DNA from: Ascidia mentula
Taxonomy: Eukaryota > Chordata > Ascidiacea > Phlebobranchia > Ascidiidae
Assembly: GCA_947561715.1 (NCBI GenBank)
Contig: OX387204.1
Location: forward strand, 253,001 to 317,000
Length of the DNA stretch: 64,000 nucleotides
Direction of reading: 5' to 3'
The notes beneath the pieces are model-generated. The model saw only the letters and a list, made by a program, of their open reading frames with translations. It did no database searches and was not told the origin of the DNA. A program made the position numbers and the translations under genes. Below, one piece after another: positions 36,701-49,626 of the stretch; position 1 is the first letter of the stretch, and each line of letters starts with the position of its first letter.

Positions 36701-39700
36701 TAACATATTTATTTCTACTAACCACTTGGAGGAAGCGAATTTTAAATAAAAAACAGACCGGCCACAAACTCATTATAAAAAAGTTTCACAAATTCAGTCT
36801 ACTTTGAGTAATCCAAACCAGTATAATCGTAGAATCCTCTGGTTTTGGTTTGAGTTTGTTCGAAATAAACTAATAAAATAATTCCACACAACCAACTAAC
36901 CACTGTGACCGTGGCCGGTCTCCTCCCATCCTCAGCAAACAGTTCCTGGTATTGGAGAATGTACAAATTCGCTCGGTGCTCCGTTCCAAGCGGGAACCTG
37001 AAAAACAATTTGAAGGTCAAATGCAAAAGGAAACCGCAAAGACAAGTAGAGTTAAACAGAAAATGTTCAAGGTCAAATAAACTTTTCGTAAAAATCAGCC
37101 TTCCTACTTATATCAGGGAGTTCCCCGATTGTAATAAGCTGACCACTAACTCGTTTGAAAATAATCTTAAAGTTTTGTTCCAACATTCACAACACAATGA
37201 GACATAACTAGCTACACATGACCACTAAAAGCCAAAAATAGCTAAAAATCCACCTGCAGCTGCTTGAAGTGCTTCCAGTGGTTTCGACAGCTTGTTGGAA
37301 ATATTTGTTGGATTGCAACTTCCCGAAATATTGCATGTCTGAAGGTCGTTGTAGGATTGTTATGTGCGAATACACGTCACGATTCTGACCTTCAGATTTC
37401 AGATGGATGAGTTGAACTTCAAGCTGGAACCCAAATACATGCTGAGTAAATATAACTTCACCAGAAAAGCACGTTTTTAAAATACATATGTGACATGGTC
37501 TGTTAGCGTCAATCTAGAGTAGTTTTGTATGTTGACACGTTTCAGTAGAAGGTGACATAGTATGTTGCCACGTGTCAGTAAAAGGTGGCATAGTATGTTG
37601 CCACGTGTCAATCGCTTACCATGTCAGTATCTGTGATAGTTGGTGGTTGGCGACTCAAAGCTTTCACAGAATTATGGACTCCGATTCCTCCAGTAGGATG
37701 GCTCTGATCGACAGGATCTTTATGCCACAGATCCGTAACCTGCAGGAAAACTTTTACGTCAACATCATGTAAACAATGGGAAGATGTTTATCACGTGTTT
37801 GGGGAGACGGATGTCAGTGGTTGATGAGGAGGCAACTTTGTCATCCTTCTTCTCCTTCCTCCTCTTCAGGAAGTCGAAGAGTTTAAGAGCAGGAGGAGCA
37901 GATCTCTTCCTCATCTCTCGCATCCTCCTCATCGCGTTCATCCCGTTCCTCTTCATGCATCTGATGAGAGGAGAAAGTAAAAATTCAAAAGCAGATAACG
38001 GAAATCGTAGCCTTTATAAAAACCATTCCATTCCATTGTTATCAATTTAGCTGGACAATTATGGATTCGAAACTTCGTTAAGTTAACAGATATGGACCGT
38101 GCATTGCCCAAACATTAGGGAATTTACCTTCTTAGAGGTTTGGTGTTAAAGAATTTTCCTTTTCTGTCAGCGATGTTTTTAATAATTCCAACAGTGGGCG
38201 AGGGGTCGAGACAGAGAGGTTCGGAAGTGCTCAGCAACAAACAACTCTCTAGCGCCAACCTGCGGGATAGGAGATCAAATAAATGATTACATTTCGAGAA
38301 GTGATGACGTTTCAATGCTGCATGGCGGCTGGCAATGAAGCAAAACCAAAACTAGACAACAATTATTACGTCAACAATTAAGTAGAAAGTACAGGTTTTT
38401 ATTCGATGACAGATGAGAGGGGGGGGGGGGTATTTAAACCTCTACGTCATAATAAGAAACTTACTTGTCGTCATTCGTCCATTGATAAACATGCGACGTT
38501 TCCTCTACTATCGACCTCACATCTCCAAGCAACGTCTGTGACGAAACAAAGAAGGTGTTTGTAACAATTTAGAGCAAGAAGTTTGCGACTGACGTGACAA
38601 TACGGCGTAAGGTCTCGTACTTATTTTTAATATTAAATAATCTAGAATTTGGATAAACTTCAAAGTGGGGGAAATGAATGCAACGGATTGTGTTCGACCA
38701 CAGAATGAAAGAACAAGAAGTGGTTTTAATGAACGGTCAACACAGACCGCTTCAAACAACATTTCCACCACCACTATCGCAACACAAACAACTTCCATCA
38801 CGTGAGGTTGGGGTCTTTCTCACACTGTTTGTGATCCAACAAACAAGTTGTGCAGAAAGTTATGGTGTTGAAAGCCAGAACCAACAGGATTATACCGTGG
38901 AGCATAGAAAGCACTTCACATGTTTCGCTCACACAATATCGGATCAATTTGATTCGATGCGAGGTAGCGGTAGAACACAAGTAGTACATTGAAGTGCTGT
39001 CTAAACCAGATGTCAACGAACGATGAAGTTTGGGTCTCGAATCGCGTCGGGGGGCGGTTTGTGTTTTATTGATGACAAATCAGATTGAGGGACGGAATTT
39101 GATAGCAAGTTGCCACAGGATTATGGTTTTTTTATGCAATGTGGGAGACCGCCACTACGTGAGGTTTTGATTTATTTGTTGGTTATTAACGATAGGTCTG
39201 ACTTCAAGTTTAAAATCCGTTTGTAACGAACATCTTGATTCCTAACTTTTTATCTTTTAAGTTTTTTCAAGGCTAAAGTAACAATTCGTATTTGTTGTCA
39301 AACAATACAGTCAGATAATTACCAATGCTTTTTTGCCACTATTTTAGTTGGATAATCACTTAAATAGTTGACTGGACTTGTGATAATCTTAACAACATAA
39401 TGTTGGGGTGGTTACGATGCAGTTTGTATCAGTGATGCAGAACCGTTTGTACTGGACGGGGTTGGTGATAAACAAAGGGATCAGTGTATGGAAGAAAGAA
39501 GGTTGAAGTTTAAAGAGAAAGCATAGATGAGGAGCAAACAAAAGACGTAGCATCTGTGACGTTGGGATCTCACAGTGTTCCATTGAGAAAAGCTTATAAG
39601 CAACCGATTGTAAAAAAAATACGTGGGGTTAAAAAAAAACGTTTTGCTGCGTTGTGTCTTACGTTATCTCAGCGAATCACATCCCCCTTCCAAACCACTT

Positions 39701-42700
39701 TTTCCAATCACACCGTGTTCACTGCCAGACAGTTCTGAACTCTTTGACCGCTTTGCTGCATAGACAGTTTGAAGTAAAAACGTTCATTAACATCTAAACT
39801 TTGAACGCTGAGTTTCAGCAGAAAGTTTGATTTGTAAACTCACAACAGGGCGTTTGACTCTTGCAAATGTTTGGTTTTCGCTTCAAATAAAACGGTCTGA
39901 TTTTGATTTACGAAAGTAAAATTCTTGTTGAAAGTCACAAAACCACTACAAAGTGACGAAGTTTAGCTGAGAAATTTCAAAGTGAGAGTTTTGTGTGAAA
40001 GTTTGGAAAGTGCGGTGTTGATTAAATCGCAACAAAACCCCCGGGTTGTTGGTTTTAAAGATCGGAGGAGATATTGGCTGACGATCAAATATTTTCAAGC
40101 ACGCTTATAACAACAAGAATGCGGCTTTAAAGCTTTCTTGTTGATCCGACATAGGAAGGAAATTTGTGAAAGTTTGAAGTGGACATTCGAGCAGTAGCCG
40201 GATGTGGTTCTGGACACAAACTTCTTGTTGTTGTTGTTCGGAGTTTTACAATTACTGTTAGGAAAGTTTATATCAGTAATGTAACGTTGGGTTAAGTTGG
40301 AAGAATGGGTTTGTCGTAAATTCGTTGATTCAACAACCCAAGCAGAGAGAAAACCAAATTGTTTTTCTCATAATTTTGACGTTTATGGAATGAAGAAAAT
40401 CCCTTCTGTAATTTGTTAGAATTTACCAAGATGTCAAAAAGAAAAAAAAACAAGTGAATTTATTGTCAAAAATTTAGTGAATCCGATTTAAGCTGGTTAT
40501 ATTTATTCACAAACTGTAGAACGTTGACGTTGAGTATTTAAAAGTTGACTAGGATGTTTTTTATCGTCGCTGTGGTCACAATACTGATATCAACGACCTG
40601 TCAGGGCCAAGAATTGACCACGACCACCAGACCGTGCCCACACTCCTGCTTGTGCGATAACATAGAAAGATACGCCCTGTGCAGTGGGAAGAAGCTGGTA
40701 CATGTCCCTATTCCACTACCCGATGGCACCAGAGTACTTGGGCTGTCTGGGAACCAGTTTCAATTACTGAAGAAATCAACGTTCGAAGGCACGGAAGTCG
40801 GCGACACCCTAACCTCACTTCGGATCTACGACAATCGAATAACGGATATCGAATCCGGTTCCTTCGCTCCGCTACCGAATCTACAACATGTGTGGTTGTT
40901 TGGAAATTACATTTCTCACATCCGGGAAAACACCTTTGCACAGCTGCGCCATCTAGTGGAACTTGATATAAGTAGAAACTTTCTTACTCTTATCGATAAC
41001 GGAGCTTTTCGAGGACTCGAAAGTCTGGAGGTTCTGCAGCTTTGGGGAAACAGATTGGTGAGATTGTCACCGGATGCTTTTGTTGGAATGCCAAGTCTGA
41101 CCAATCTTACACTGGGTAAGTTGACAACAAAAATCGCTTATTATCAGGCAAGATTCAGACAATCATATTTTGTCAGTGTACAAAAACTATGGGCTGTGGC
41201 CATATGTCACCAAGTATATTTTTGTGGGTTGCATAAAAATACCACAAAAGATAAAAATATAACACAGATTGTGTTGCAATCTTGGTCCTTTGTGTAAAGG
41301 TCGCACCTGACACAAATAACTGGAACATCTTGTCATGTTTATTGACATTTTAACATGTCACCCATATTTAAACCTGCAATATTTCAACCAGGAGACAATA
41401 AGTTTACGGAGATTCCGACATCTTCTTTTTCACCCCTCAACAATTTAACTTCGTTGGAGATTCTTAATCTCCCGATTCACGAGATTCCACCAAATGCGTT
41501 TCGATCTCTGAGAAATCTGCAGCGACTTCACATTGGAACTTGGCCTCTGTTACAAAGCATTGGTATGACAATATATTGAACAAGAAGTTCAAGATGTAAA
41601 TAAAAACCTTATTAACTGAAAACTTTCAATAATGACACTCAACATGACAGCATCCTGAGAGGTTTTTCCCGACCAATGTCCTAGAACTAGTGGTAAAGAT
41701 ATTCTGAATTTGGCGAAGTACGCAGAAGTCCCATAAAATTCCAAACAGTGTTTCTTAAAGTGGTTTTTGAATGGGTTTTCACACAAAGTTGTTACAAATC
41801 AAGAAAAAATTGACTTCCAACATCATGTGTAGATGACAACGCCTTTGCTTGGCTGGAAAACTTAGATTATCTTTCACTCTACAACTGCAACTTGGCTCAA
41901 ATCCCACAAAAGGCATTAAAACATTTGCCACATCTGCAACATCTCATGCTGAGTGACAATGAAAAAGTTGGGCAGTAAGTGTGTGTATGAATATATTAAT
42001 ATAACTTGGTATGTCAACTTATGTCTATAAAAATATACATTGTTTAATTATTCAGGAAACCTTTTCACAAAAAAATGTAACTTCCTGTTTTTAGATTAAG
42101 AAAGGACGACTTTTCTCATAACGTCAACCTGGAAGCTTTATTTCTATCTAAGATGGGAATCAATTCAATTCATGAAAGTCCGTTCCGCCTTCTCACCAAA
42201 CTCAAACATCTCGATTTGTCACAAAACCACATCAGTATTTTACCAAACCACGTCTTCCTGCAGGTTGTATATTATCAGTAAAATCACTAATAGAATTATT
42301 GGTCATTTATTTCATGGATTTCAAAACTAAGTCCTTCAATTATTAATTCAAATAAAATTTAACTGGTGTTGAATTTGGCTAATTATGTAAATATTTCAGC
42401 TAGAGAGTCTGGTTGCTTTAAACCTCTCGTACAACAGCCTCAAAGCGATATCCTCCCCTGTATTCTTAACTCTTCCGTATCTTAACGAAGTTGATCTTAC
42501 CGGGAATCCCCTGGTCTGTGATTGTGAAATCAGATGGTTGAGGTTTCTGCATGTAAGTTTTTAAACAACAACAAAATAATATTTGTCTGTTGTGAGTCCA
42601 CAGTGATGACTGCTTCCTTGCATTCGCAGGAGGAAAAAATACACCAGAATTTTAACCTCAAAGGAAAATGTTCGGATCCGGCCAGTTTTAAGGGGATTGA

Positions 42701-45181
42701 AATAACACACATGGCTGCACAAAGGTTTGTCTGTCAACCACCTTCGTTTACGGAGGAAAAAACAAATGAGACTTTGATCGCAAAACTTGGCCAGTCGGCC
42801 TGGTTGCCATGTCAACCTAGCAAGGGAGTTCCAACTCCCACAATTGAGTGGAAATTTCCCTTTCCAAAAGTGGGTAAGGTGAGTCAATATTTGAGACGAA
42901 TTGGTTTCACCACATGCAGAGTACATTTATTAACAATGGACTGGACCAACTGAAATCTCTGTTGATATATCAAAGCTTTTCTACAATTTGATCTTTTATA
43001 CCTCATTGTTTTCCTGAAATTCCTAAAAAAATGGATTCATATGTGCAGAAATTTAATCACAACGTATTGCACAGACCAGTGGTCTGAGACAACATAGAAG
43101 AAGAAATACACTTAGATATATTTTACACATGGTATCTTTTCACAACCCACCAACAATTTAAAATAGATTGTTTCATTGTAGGAATTATTCGACCACCAAA
43201 CATTAGCAAATGGAAGCCTCAAAATAATATCAGTTGCAAGTAAAGATTATGGACAATATCACTGCTTTGCCAGAAACGATCATGGACATGCGGAAAAGAC
43301 TGTTGTTCTGTTAGAAAAATCTCCACCAGGTTTGATTCAGTTGCAATAAGATACAAAACAAGCAATTCTGAAGATGTTTTTATTTCCAACATGTTTTAGA
43401 CTAACTTCTACCAACTAAACACATTTTTAATATTTATTTGATGACTAAACTAATTTTTATGAACTTCAAACATGAACCTTATTCCATGCTCACAGTTGAA
43501 CGCAAAAGTGGATCGGGAGCAACTGCTGGAGTTTTAATAACTTTAACAATCATTGTGGTTGTGATAGTTATAGCAATTTACGTCTACAAACGCAGATCAA
43601 AGAAATCACTTCGATCAGGACTTTATGGTAAAAACACATTATGTTCCACTAGTAGTTGAATTTTTAAATATTAAACCCTGTTAAATACATTTAAGATAGG
43701 ATGCCATCACGAAATGTAAACATCAATTATTCATTGCACTAAAACCCAGCTTTTGGTTGCTTACACAAAATCTGAATGTTTGTTTGAATAAAGTTTAAAT
43801 CCTCTGTAAATTTATCGTTTACTGCAAGTTTAAAGCATGTCTTTGTTTGTCAGATGTTCTTGGTGACAATGAATCACAAAGAATTTCAGCATCAAAGGCA
43901 AAGTGAGAAGACAGCTCTACACCCCATGTATTTAATGAGTGTTTCTGTGCAATGTAAGTTGTCAAATAAAGTTTTCAAACTATGATGTGATGAAGGGAAA
44001 ACACAGTATTGATGTGTGTTGTGTTTTTTCCTTGTTATACATACTTCAACACTAACCTGGTGAGTCGGTCGGAGAAGAACATATTTTGTGTCATAAAAAT
44101 CAGGTCCAGATGATATTCTGTAGTCTCTTATTTCAGCAATAATACATCCATCGTGAAACATAGAACTGTCAAGATTTTCTATGGCACCCACCAAAGATGG
44201 GGGAATCTAAAAATAATCAAATTTTTAGCGATTTGAATCACCACTTCAGCATACAACAAAAATTTTAGCAATGCAAGAGTTTGCCTACACAGCAATCACT
44301 GAGAAAAAGCTTAGATTTATTAAATTAAGTTCAGACCTCTTGATTGTCGATGTGGTCTAAAATCTCATATTCCTCATATGGCAGAGCCTTGGTTTCGATA
44401 CACTGCCCAGATGAGGTCTTGAACATCAGAGAATATCCATTATCAAGTGGGAATAAGTTAACAATTAATCGACTCAAATCTTTGTTCTTGTTACAAAACT
44501 CCCAAAGTGGGTTGGTCGCCAAACGACAACGCTATAGTGAAACATAAAAACAATTATGCTTTGATATTAACTTGTTTATCTGTTTTTGATAAATTTGCTT
44601 CACATTTTAGTCTAGGTCTCATGAAAAATAAGAAGCCAATAACTTAGTTTACATCCAGAAAAGGTCCACACAAATTTCTGTCAGCAAAAATAACAGATTT
44701 AACAAACTCAATTGCCAATTAAACCAAAATTTTATGTCATTTGCAAACTATGGAAAACCAGCATCTTTAAAGGAAGAAATTACTTTGAAAACAGGTCCCT
44801 CCTCATCATCCTCGGAAGAATTTTTATCCCCCATCACTTCCTGCAACTTCGTGTATAGGGATCGCCATTTTGGGGAGGTTGTATCATCATGGGGAGTTTT
44901 TAAGTGTTTCTCTGCACTTTGCATCAGAAACTGAAATAAAATTGCGCTTGTTTGTTAAAAACTGTTATGATAACGAATAATTGTTCTCACAATTTATGCA
45001 GGACATCCAAAAGCAAGTAATATGTGAATAAATAGTGAAATTATTTAGGTGTATATTGAACGACTAAGGTATTATCTTGCAAATTCACTGGTTTCACCAA
45101 CTGTTATCTGTTTAAATATATCGCATGTTATTTCTCCTTTCCTACCTCTGCAGAGCTGTAATGGTTTTGAATAACATCCAT
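33712..45181 (-). CDS. SUPT20H: SUPT20H (SPT20/p38IP), SAGA coactivator subunit
   Basis: 21 exons on the minus strand: 45181-45146, 44930-44784, 44531-44337, 44206-44057, 38535-38465, 38259-38128, 37960-37795, 37739-37620, 37423-37254, 36997-36901, 36585-36445, 36220-36069, 35833-35674, 35524-35506, 35316-35234, 34961-34726, 34660-34542, 34475-about 34377, 34229-34042, 33963-33874 and 33819-33712. Summed length is in frame, about 892 residues. The N-terminal Spt20 domain is clear: SSAEFLMQSAEKHLK, LPYEEYEILDHID, GCIIAEIRDYR, YVLLRPTHQ, TSEPLCLDPSPTVG, LKLFDFLKRRKEKK. A Gln/Thr/Pro-rich activation-like tail follows, ending in a basic SRKRK stretch. SPT20 scaffolds the SAGA histone acetyltransferase complex in the nucleus. 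Exon 14 is only 19 nt. The exon 18 donor is not certain. Intron 4 (5.5 kb) hosts another gene. Confidence 0.93.
37527..37610. repeat. 33-bp tandem repeat, about 2.5 copies (SUPT20H intron 8)
   Basis: The unit GTATGTTGCCACGTGTCAGT, 33 bp long in total, starts at 37527, 37560 and 37593, with a few differences in the first copy. The later copies contain an E-box CACGTG. The array ends about 10 bp before an exon border. Confidence 0.7.
40554..43906 (+). CDS. LRR-Ig single-pass receptor (LINGO/LRRN-like), nested in SUPT20H intron 4
   Basis: Nine exons: 40554-41115, 41392-41562, 41833-41974, 42095-42263, 42400-42552, 42630-42878, 43182-43329, 43496-43627 and 43854-43906, in phase, 592 residues. 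Order: signal peptide (MFFIVAVVTILISTTCQG); LRR N-cap CPHSCLCD; about ten leucine-rich repeats such as LPNLQHVWLFGNYI and LTKLKHLDLSQNHI; LRR C-cap NPLVCDCEIRWL; one Ig domain with WLPCQP and DYGQYHCFARN; a membrane helix (TAGVLITLTIIVVVIVIAIYV) with a basic stop-transfer KRRSKK; and a cytoplasmic tail of about 35 residues. The layout matches neuronal adhesion and signalling receptors (LINGO, LRRN, AMIGO). The short tail shows no kinase or known docking motif. It runs opposite to the host gene. Orthology to one vertebrate family is not settled. Confidence 0.87.
43965..43970 (+). other. Polyadenylation signal of the nested LRR-Ig gene
   Basis: AATAAA 59 bases after the stop, still inside the host intron and about 85 bp before SUPT20H exon 4 on the other strand. 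Confidence 0.55.
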
Positions 45182-48100
45182 CTTTTCCTGTTACTTGCTA
45201 CTTTATTCAAGCTGGAAACATCTTTATTGCACCATAAATGGAAGACGAATCTGTTTTCACTCAACAGCAAAAAACATGCAAAAGTTTGTAAACATGCAAA
45301 ACATTCAACAACGAAACCGCGAGATTTTCCAAACCAGACATAAACAGCGCCTCCTGCGGACTGTTTCACCTCAGTAATTCACAATCACGTGACTCGCAAC
45401 GCATGAGTGACCGCTCGTGGGAGTTACCGGTTTTGTTTGTTTACGTTTACATCTTACATGATACTGACCTTTATGTCTTAAATTACCAAATATTTTTTCG
45501 CATTCTACGGTATTGAATGCGTATCTAACAAAAAATATATGTGTTTAATTTATGTCTGAATAAAGGTTGCAAAGTAGTGATCGTTTTCCAATTGTTTAAT
45601 GCTAAGTTATTCATTGTAAAAGGTGGAATTGCTCAAGTATTGCCTTTAACCTTTATTGTGCAATTTATCACAAACTAAACCTAAGACGGTCGAACTGTTC
45701 AACCTCAATTCCTAAATATTCACAAACTGGTGTTTTGACGCCACCTAACGGCCGTTCACAGGTCAAATTTAGGACGTATTCGGTTGAAACTTCGGTTTCT
45801 CTAATAATCAGTCAATTTCCTGCAAGTTTCCGTATACTCTTTTTGGTAACTTTTAAAGTCGTGATTGATTTATGTTTTTCATTCTGTAGTTTTGTGGTCA
45901 GGGCAAATTGCTTTACAATGTTGCATGTGTGAATATGAGGCAGCAGTGCTTAAGTCAAATAACAACCTGTAAATTATCACAATGTATCAAAATCTATCGG
46001 GGTTTTCATGCCAGCCCTCGACACAAATTGCGTCGAAAGGTTTCAGTAAGATTGCTTGTTATAACAACACGCCATGTACAGGAGGGATTCGTCGCAGACA
46101 AAACAATCTAAACGTAAGAGTCTAAGAGAAAGAGGGAAGAAGGCGCCACGCACCACTGACTCCATTGTTCCGTCACAAACGACGAGCGTGACATGAAATT
46201 CCTGACTTACCTACGAATGCCCCAAGGCGTGGCAGCGCTTACATAGAGGTGGTGGGTCATTTTGTAACGTGGACGTTTGGTCAGTTGTTCGGTTTCTGTT
46301 GATAACAGGTTTGAAATATCGGTTAGTTTTGTTGAGGGGGTTGGGTGGATGGGTTTATGGGATGAAGTGGGAAGGTAATGGATACGTTGGTTTCCGTTTC
46401 TTGGGGGGTCAGTGTTGTGTCCGTTTCAAACCGAGTGTTTCAACAGCTATAGGATGGCGTTAAGGAAACAGCTTTAAAGTTACTCAGCACAAAATGTTAA
46501 CATTTAAGGCAATGGAACGATGATATGCACTGAAGTTGAAAGTATGCAGATGTGCCAGCTTGTGACCGGTGCATAACATTATGTATGCGATGTATTTCGT
46601 CGAAATCGACCGAAAACTCCCGTTGTTGTAAATTATGTATTACCTACATCTACAACATGTTGAGTGCCGGGGAAACGTTTGTGTTTGTGTGTCAAGTTAA
46701 CAACGTTAAGATGCTGAAATATGGCGGGACAGGCATTCATTGTTAGGGTTTTAAGACATCTTTCACATCGTTTCAGCAGATTCTTTCACGATAATTTAGA
46801 TATTTTTCTTACGGGTTGCAAACGTATTCGTTTATCAAGTTTTGCGTCCAAACCAAATTATTTGTTCAATGAATTCCACCCATTGGTTTGTAAATTTTTA
46901 AACAGATTTTGTGGAGGCAAAACAGGCTTTCAGCTTTTAGTTACGATTTAGACACCAGCCTTACAAGCTTCAACCAGCAGTCGAAAAGCTTTGTTACTAC
47001 GCAGACACAAGTCGAGTGCACTTCACAAAATACCACGAACCTGAAACTACGAAGGTTTAGATTTGAAATTCGAACGCAGTTATTTCACCTGTGAGAAGAT
47101 AAAGGACCATTGTTATTCGCGAACACCCGCTATTACGTCACAGAAAGAGCTATAACATGCTTTATTTAATTCTATTGTGCGAGATTCGTGGCGTAACAGC
47201 TGACTAATTTAGTCAATAGATGAGGACGATTCTCTACTTGAGGTAAAACCAGAGAAATGTCCTTGTTTGATTCAAACAGAATAAAGAGGGCTTAATGTTC
47301 CCTTCAAGTCATGGTGAATCATAGGGTAATTGGTAATGGCCGTAATTAACCCCATAAACGGTCATTTCGTTGGAAAATAACGTAGATAGTGAAATTAGCA
47401 AGAACGACCGTTCCAGTTTCTCGGGGCTAACTCTGTGTCTCTTTGCAACGTTTAAACATTTTTGGTGAAAAAATCCGAAGATAATCCCTCACCCCCGCGG
47501 CTAATGCGAGACTAAAGCACTTTGCCGGCTCTATTACGTCACATTCGGTCACGTGCTGACAAATTGACGTCATCCCCAGCAGTTATAGGTCCGGATTATG
47601 GAGTTCTTTAAAACGGCTGGAATCGATTTGTGATTTGTTTGTAGTTAGGACGGTGGTTATTTGATTTGAAAATACCTCAAATAATCTTTGACAAAACAAA
47701 TATGTTTTTCCCTAAAATTCCCCTCGCGAAACACTTCGTTAACAGATTTGCATAATAAAGGTGTCTTGTGGTACATGCAAAGTGTTCTGTTTGAATCGCT
47801 TGCAACGCCAGTTCAGCCTTGCGTACTCTTAACGAAACGTCTCTCACTCAGTAACACAGCAGTGCACGTAACAGAGTTGATATTATCCAGACCAGTGGTT
47901 CGCATCGTTGCATGACAGTATGGTATGTGATGTACCTTGCTACCTGGAGAGCAGGACCAAAAAGTGTTGACAGCAACCTCACCAGGTTTCACAGTCTTGT
48001 TGGCTTGTTCGAATAGAAATGATAGTTTTTCATTCTTAATTTAGAGTTTAACATTTCTTCAAATTATCAAGTCATTCACATCCTGATTCGGAATTCGTCA

Positions 48101-49362
48101 GATGGCTGCTTTTGCCGGGCTTGTACTGCAACTAGCCTGGGGCTAAACTGCTTCACATCAAGTACGCTGGGCTGTGGCTAGTTACGTTGCACAGACGCTT
48201 GTGTTTAAACATGGTAAAGTCATAGGTGGATGCTGTTTAGCATCAGAACTGACAAATCAGTCGATATTCGGTTCGAGAAAGTCATGGCATAACAACTTCT
48301 TGTTTGTATTCCAAACTGTGATTTTGTCTGGGCATAAACGAACTTGATATAAATACAAATTCTTTTATTTGTGAAAAGTTATCATTTTTTAAGCTTAAAA
48401 ATTACGTCACAATCCAAACCTGTGACGTCACAAACGCAAAATGTACCTGCATTTCAGTACGTTATCTCGGTATTCCGAGCAAGCCTATAAAACTGGGTAA
48501 TATGTATTTGCACAGCATACAGTACGCTTTATTAATGTGTAACTAGCCTTGTATGCGCGCTCCTTTATAAACGAACCGTACCGGAATTATAGACTTGTTG
48601 CTCTGCCTTTCAGCCAGATGCGCCTAAAAGTTTAAGGTTTTCAACTTTGGTCAATCACTGAAAATTAGTTTATTACTTTCTTTCGACCAATCGCATATAC
48701 ATTCAATCAGAATTTCAAAAATGCATTTAGGAATGTTTAGTTGTGGAAGCAAGTTAATTTGTAGAGGAGAGAAATGAATATGTTGTCAAAACTGAAAAGC
48801 AGGAAGCGGAACAGAAATTTGAAATGTGGAACAATGACGTCATTCCGTAAATAAACGAGAAGATTCGAAATATCCTCACACAGCAGGTGACAAAGACAGC
48901 TCATACACCTACTGCTGTGTGGTTTATTCACCAGAATCAACCCTTTGTCAAGCCTTTGTGACGCATGTAACTCACAATGACAGTATAATGGCAGCTTTCT
49001 TGCGCTTTGTTGTTTGATTTTATAAAGCTGTGTTTTAGGTTGTATATGTGGTTTTGGTAGAGTAATATTGCCTTTGTGTCGTCACATTGTATCGCAGAAC
49101 AGTTTGTTTATGCTTGGTATTAATGCTGAGGTGTGTTTGGATGTTAAGGTACAAGTTGCTGGGGCACATTTGCCCTTTAAGAGATATATGAAAGCTGTTG
49201 GAAAATATACTTTCTTCTGCATATAAAGTAGGCAGACTTCAACAATTACTAGGTTGATTGCTGTGCACTTGTGTACAACTGTAACCTATGGTGTGTTTCT
49301 AATAATCAATTTTTTACTGGATAGGTTTTACAACATTGTAAGTTGACCTTTAAGTTGCGAAT
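45182..49362. promoter_or_regulatory. Large divergent region SUPT20H/CRB3-like
   Basis: The longest gene-free stretch, 4.2 kb. The SUPT20H promoter side has TCACGTGA at 45385-45392. TGACGTCA palindromes occur at 47565, 48423 and 48835. A TATAAA at 48486-48491 could mark the start of the plus-strand transcript upstream of the small Crumbs gene. A 76-codon frame from 46721 (MAGQAFIVRVLRHLSH) has no support beyond being open. No other exon was recognised. Confidence 0.4.
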
Positions 49363-49626
49363 ATGGCTACTACGAACATGACTCCTGCGGATCCAACCAC
49401 GAACCCAACCGCTGGACCCCCCCTTGAAATTATTATACCAGTTGTCGTTGGGGGTGTTGTGGTGATCGTCGCCATCGCTATTGCAATCTACTGCTGTTGC
49501 AAAATCAAGAAAAAGCGAGCTTTCGAGGGGAAATACAGCCCGTCCGGTAACGAAGAGAAAGGAGGGGTTCGGATGAACGATATGATGAACGTCATACAAC
49601 CTCCACCTCCGGAAAGATTAATCTGA
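49363..49626 (+). CDS. CRB3: Small Crumbs protein, CRB3-like polarity determinant
   Basis: An 87-residue membrane protein in one exon. The Thr/Pro-rich ectodomain is only about 20 residues, with one possible N-glycosylation site (NMT). The membrane helix runs EIIIPVVVGGVVVIVAIAIAIYCCC, then basic KIKKKR. The tail carries the juxtamembrane FERM-binding motif as GKYSPS (GTYxPS in CRB3) and ends PPPPERLI, the ERLI PDZ ligand that binds Pals1 and Par6. These features mark the apical polarity protein Crumbs. There is no signal peptide: an in-frame stop (TAA at 49351) lies 12 bases before the ATG. The protein may insert by its helix alone, or a leader exon may exist upstream with a splice inside this region. 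Confidence 0.86.
   Translation: MATTNMTPADPTTNPTAGPPLEIIIPVVVGGVVVIVAIAIAIYCCCKIKKKRAFEGKYSPSGNEEKGGVRMNDMMNVIQPPPPERLI

Noticed and set aside
38678-38992. 104-codon plus-strand frame opposite a SUPT20H exon region
   Set aside because: It lies in the host intron without similarity, and an overlapping frame (MNATDCVRP) is equally plausible; neither has splice support.
46721-46951. 76-codon frame with an Arg-rich start (MAGQAFIVRVLRH)
   Set aside because: Only openness supports it; no second exon or family was found.
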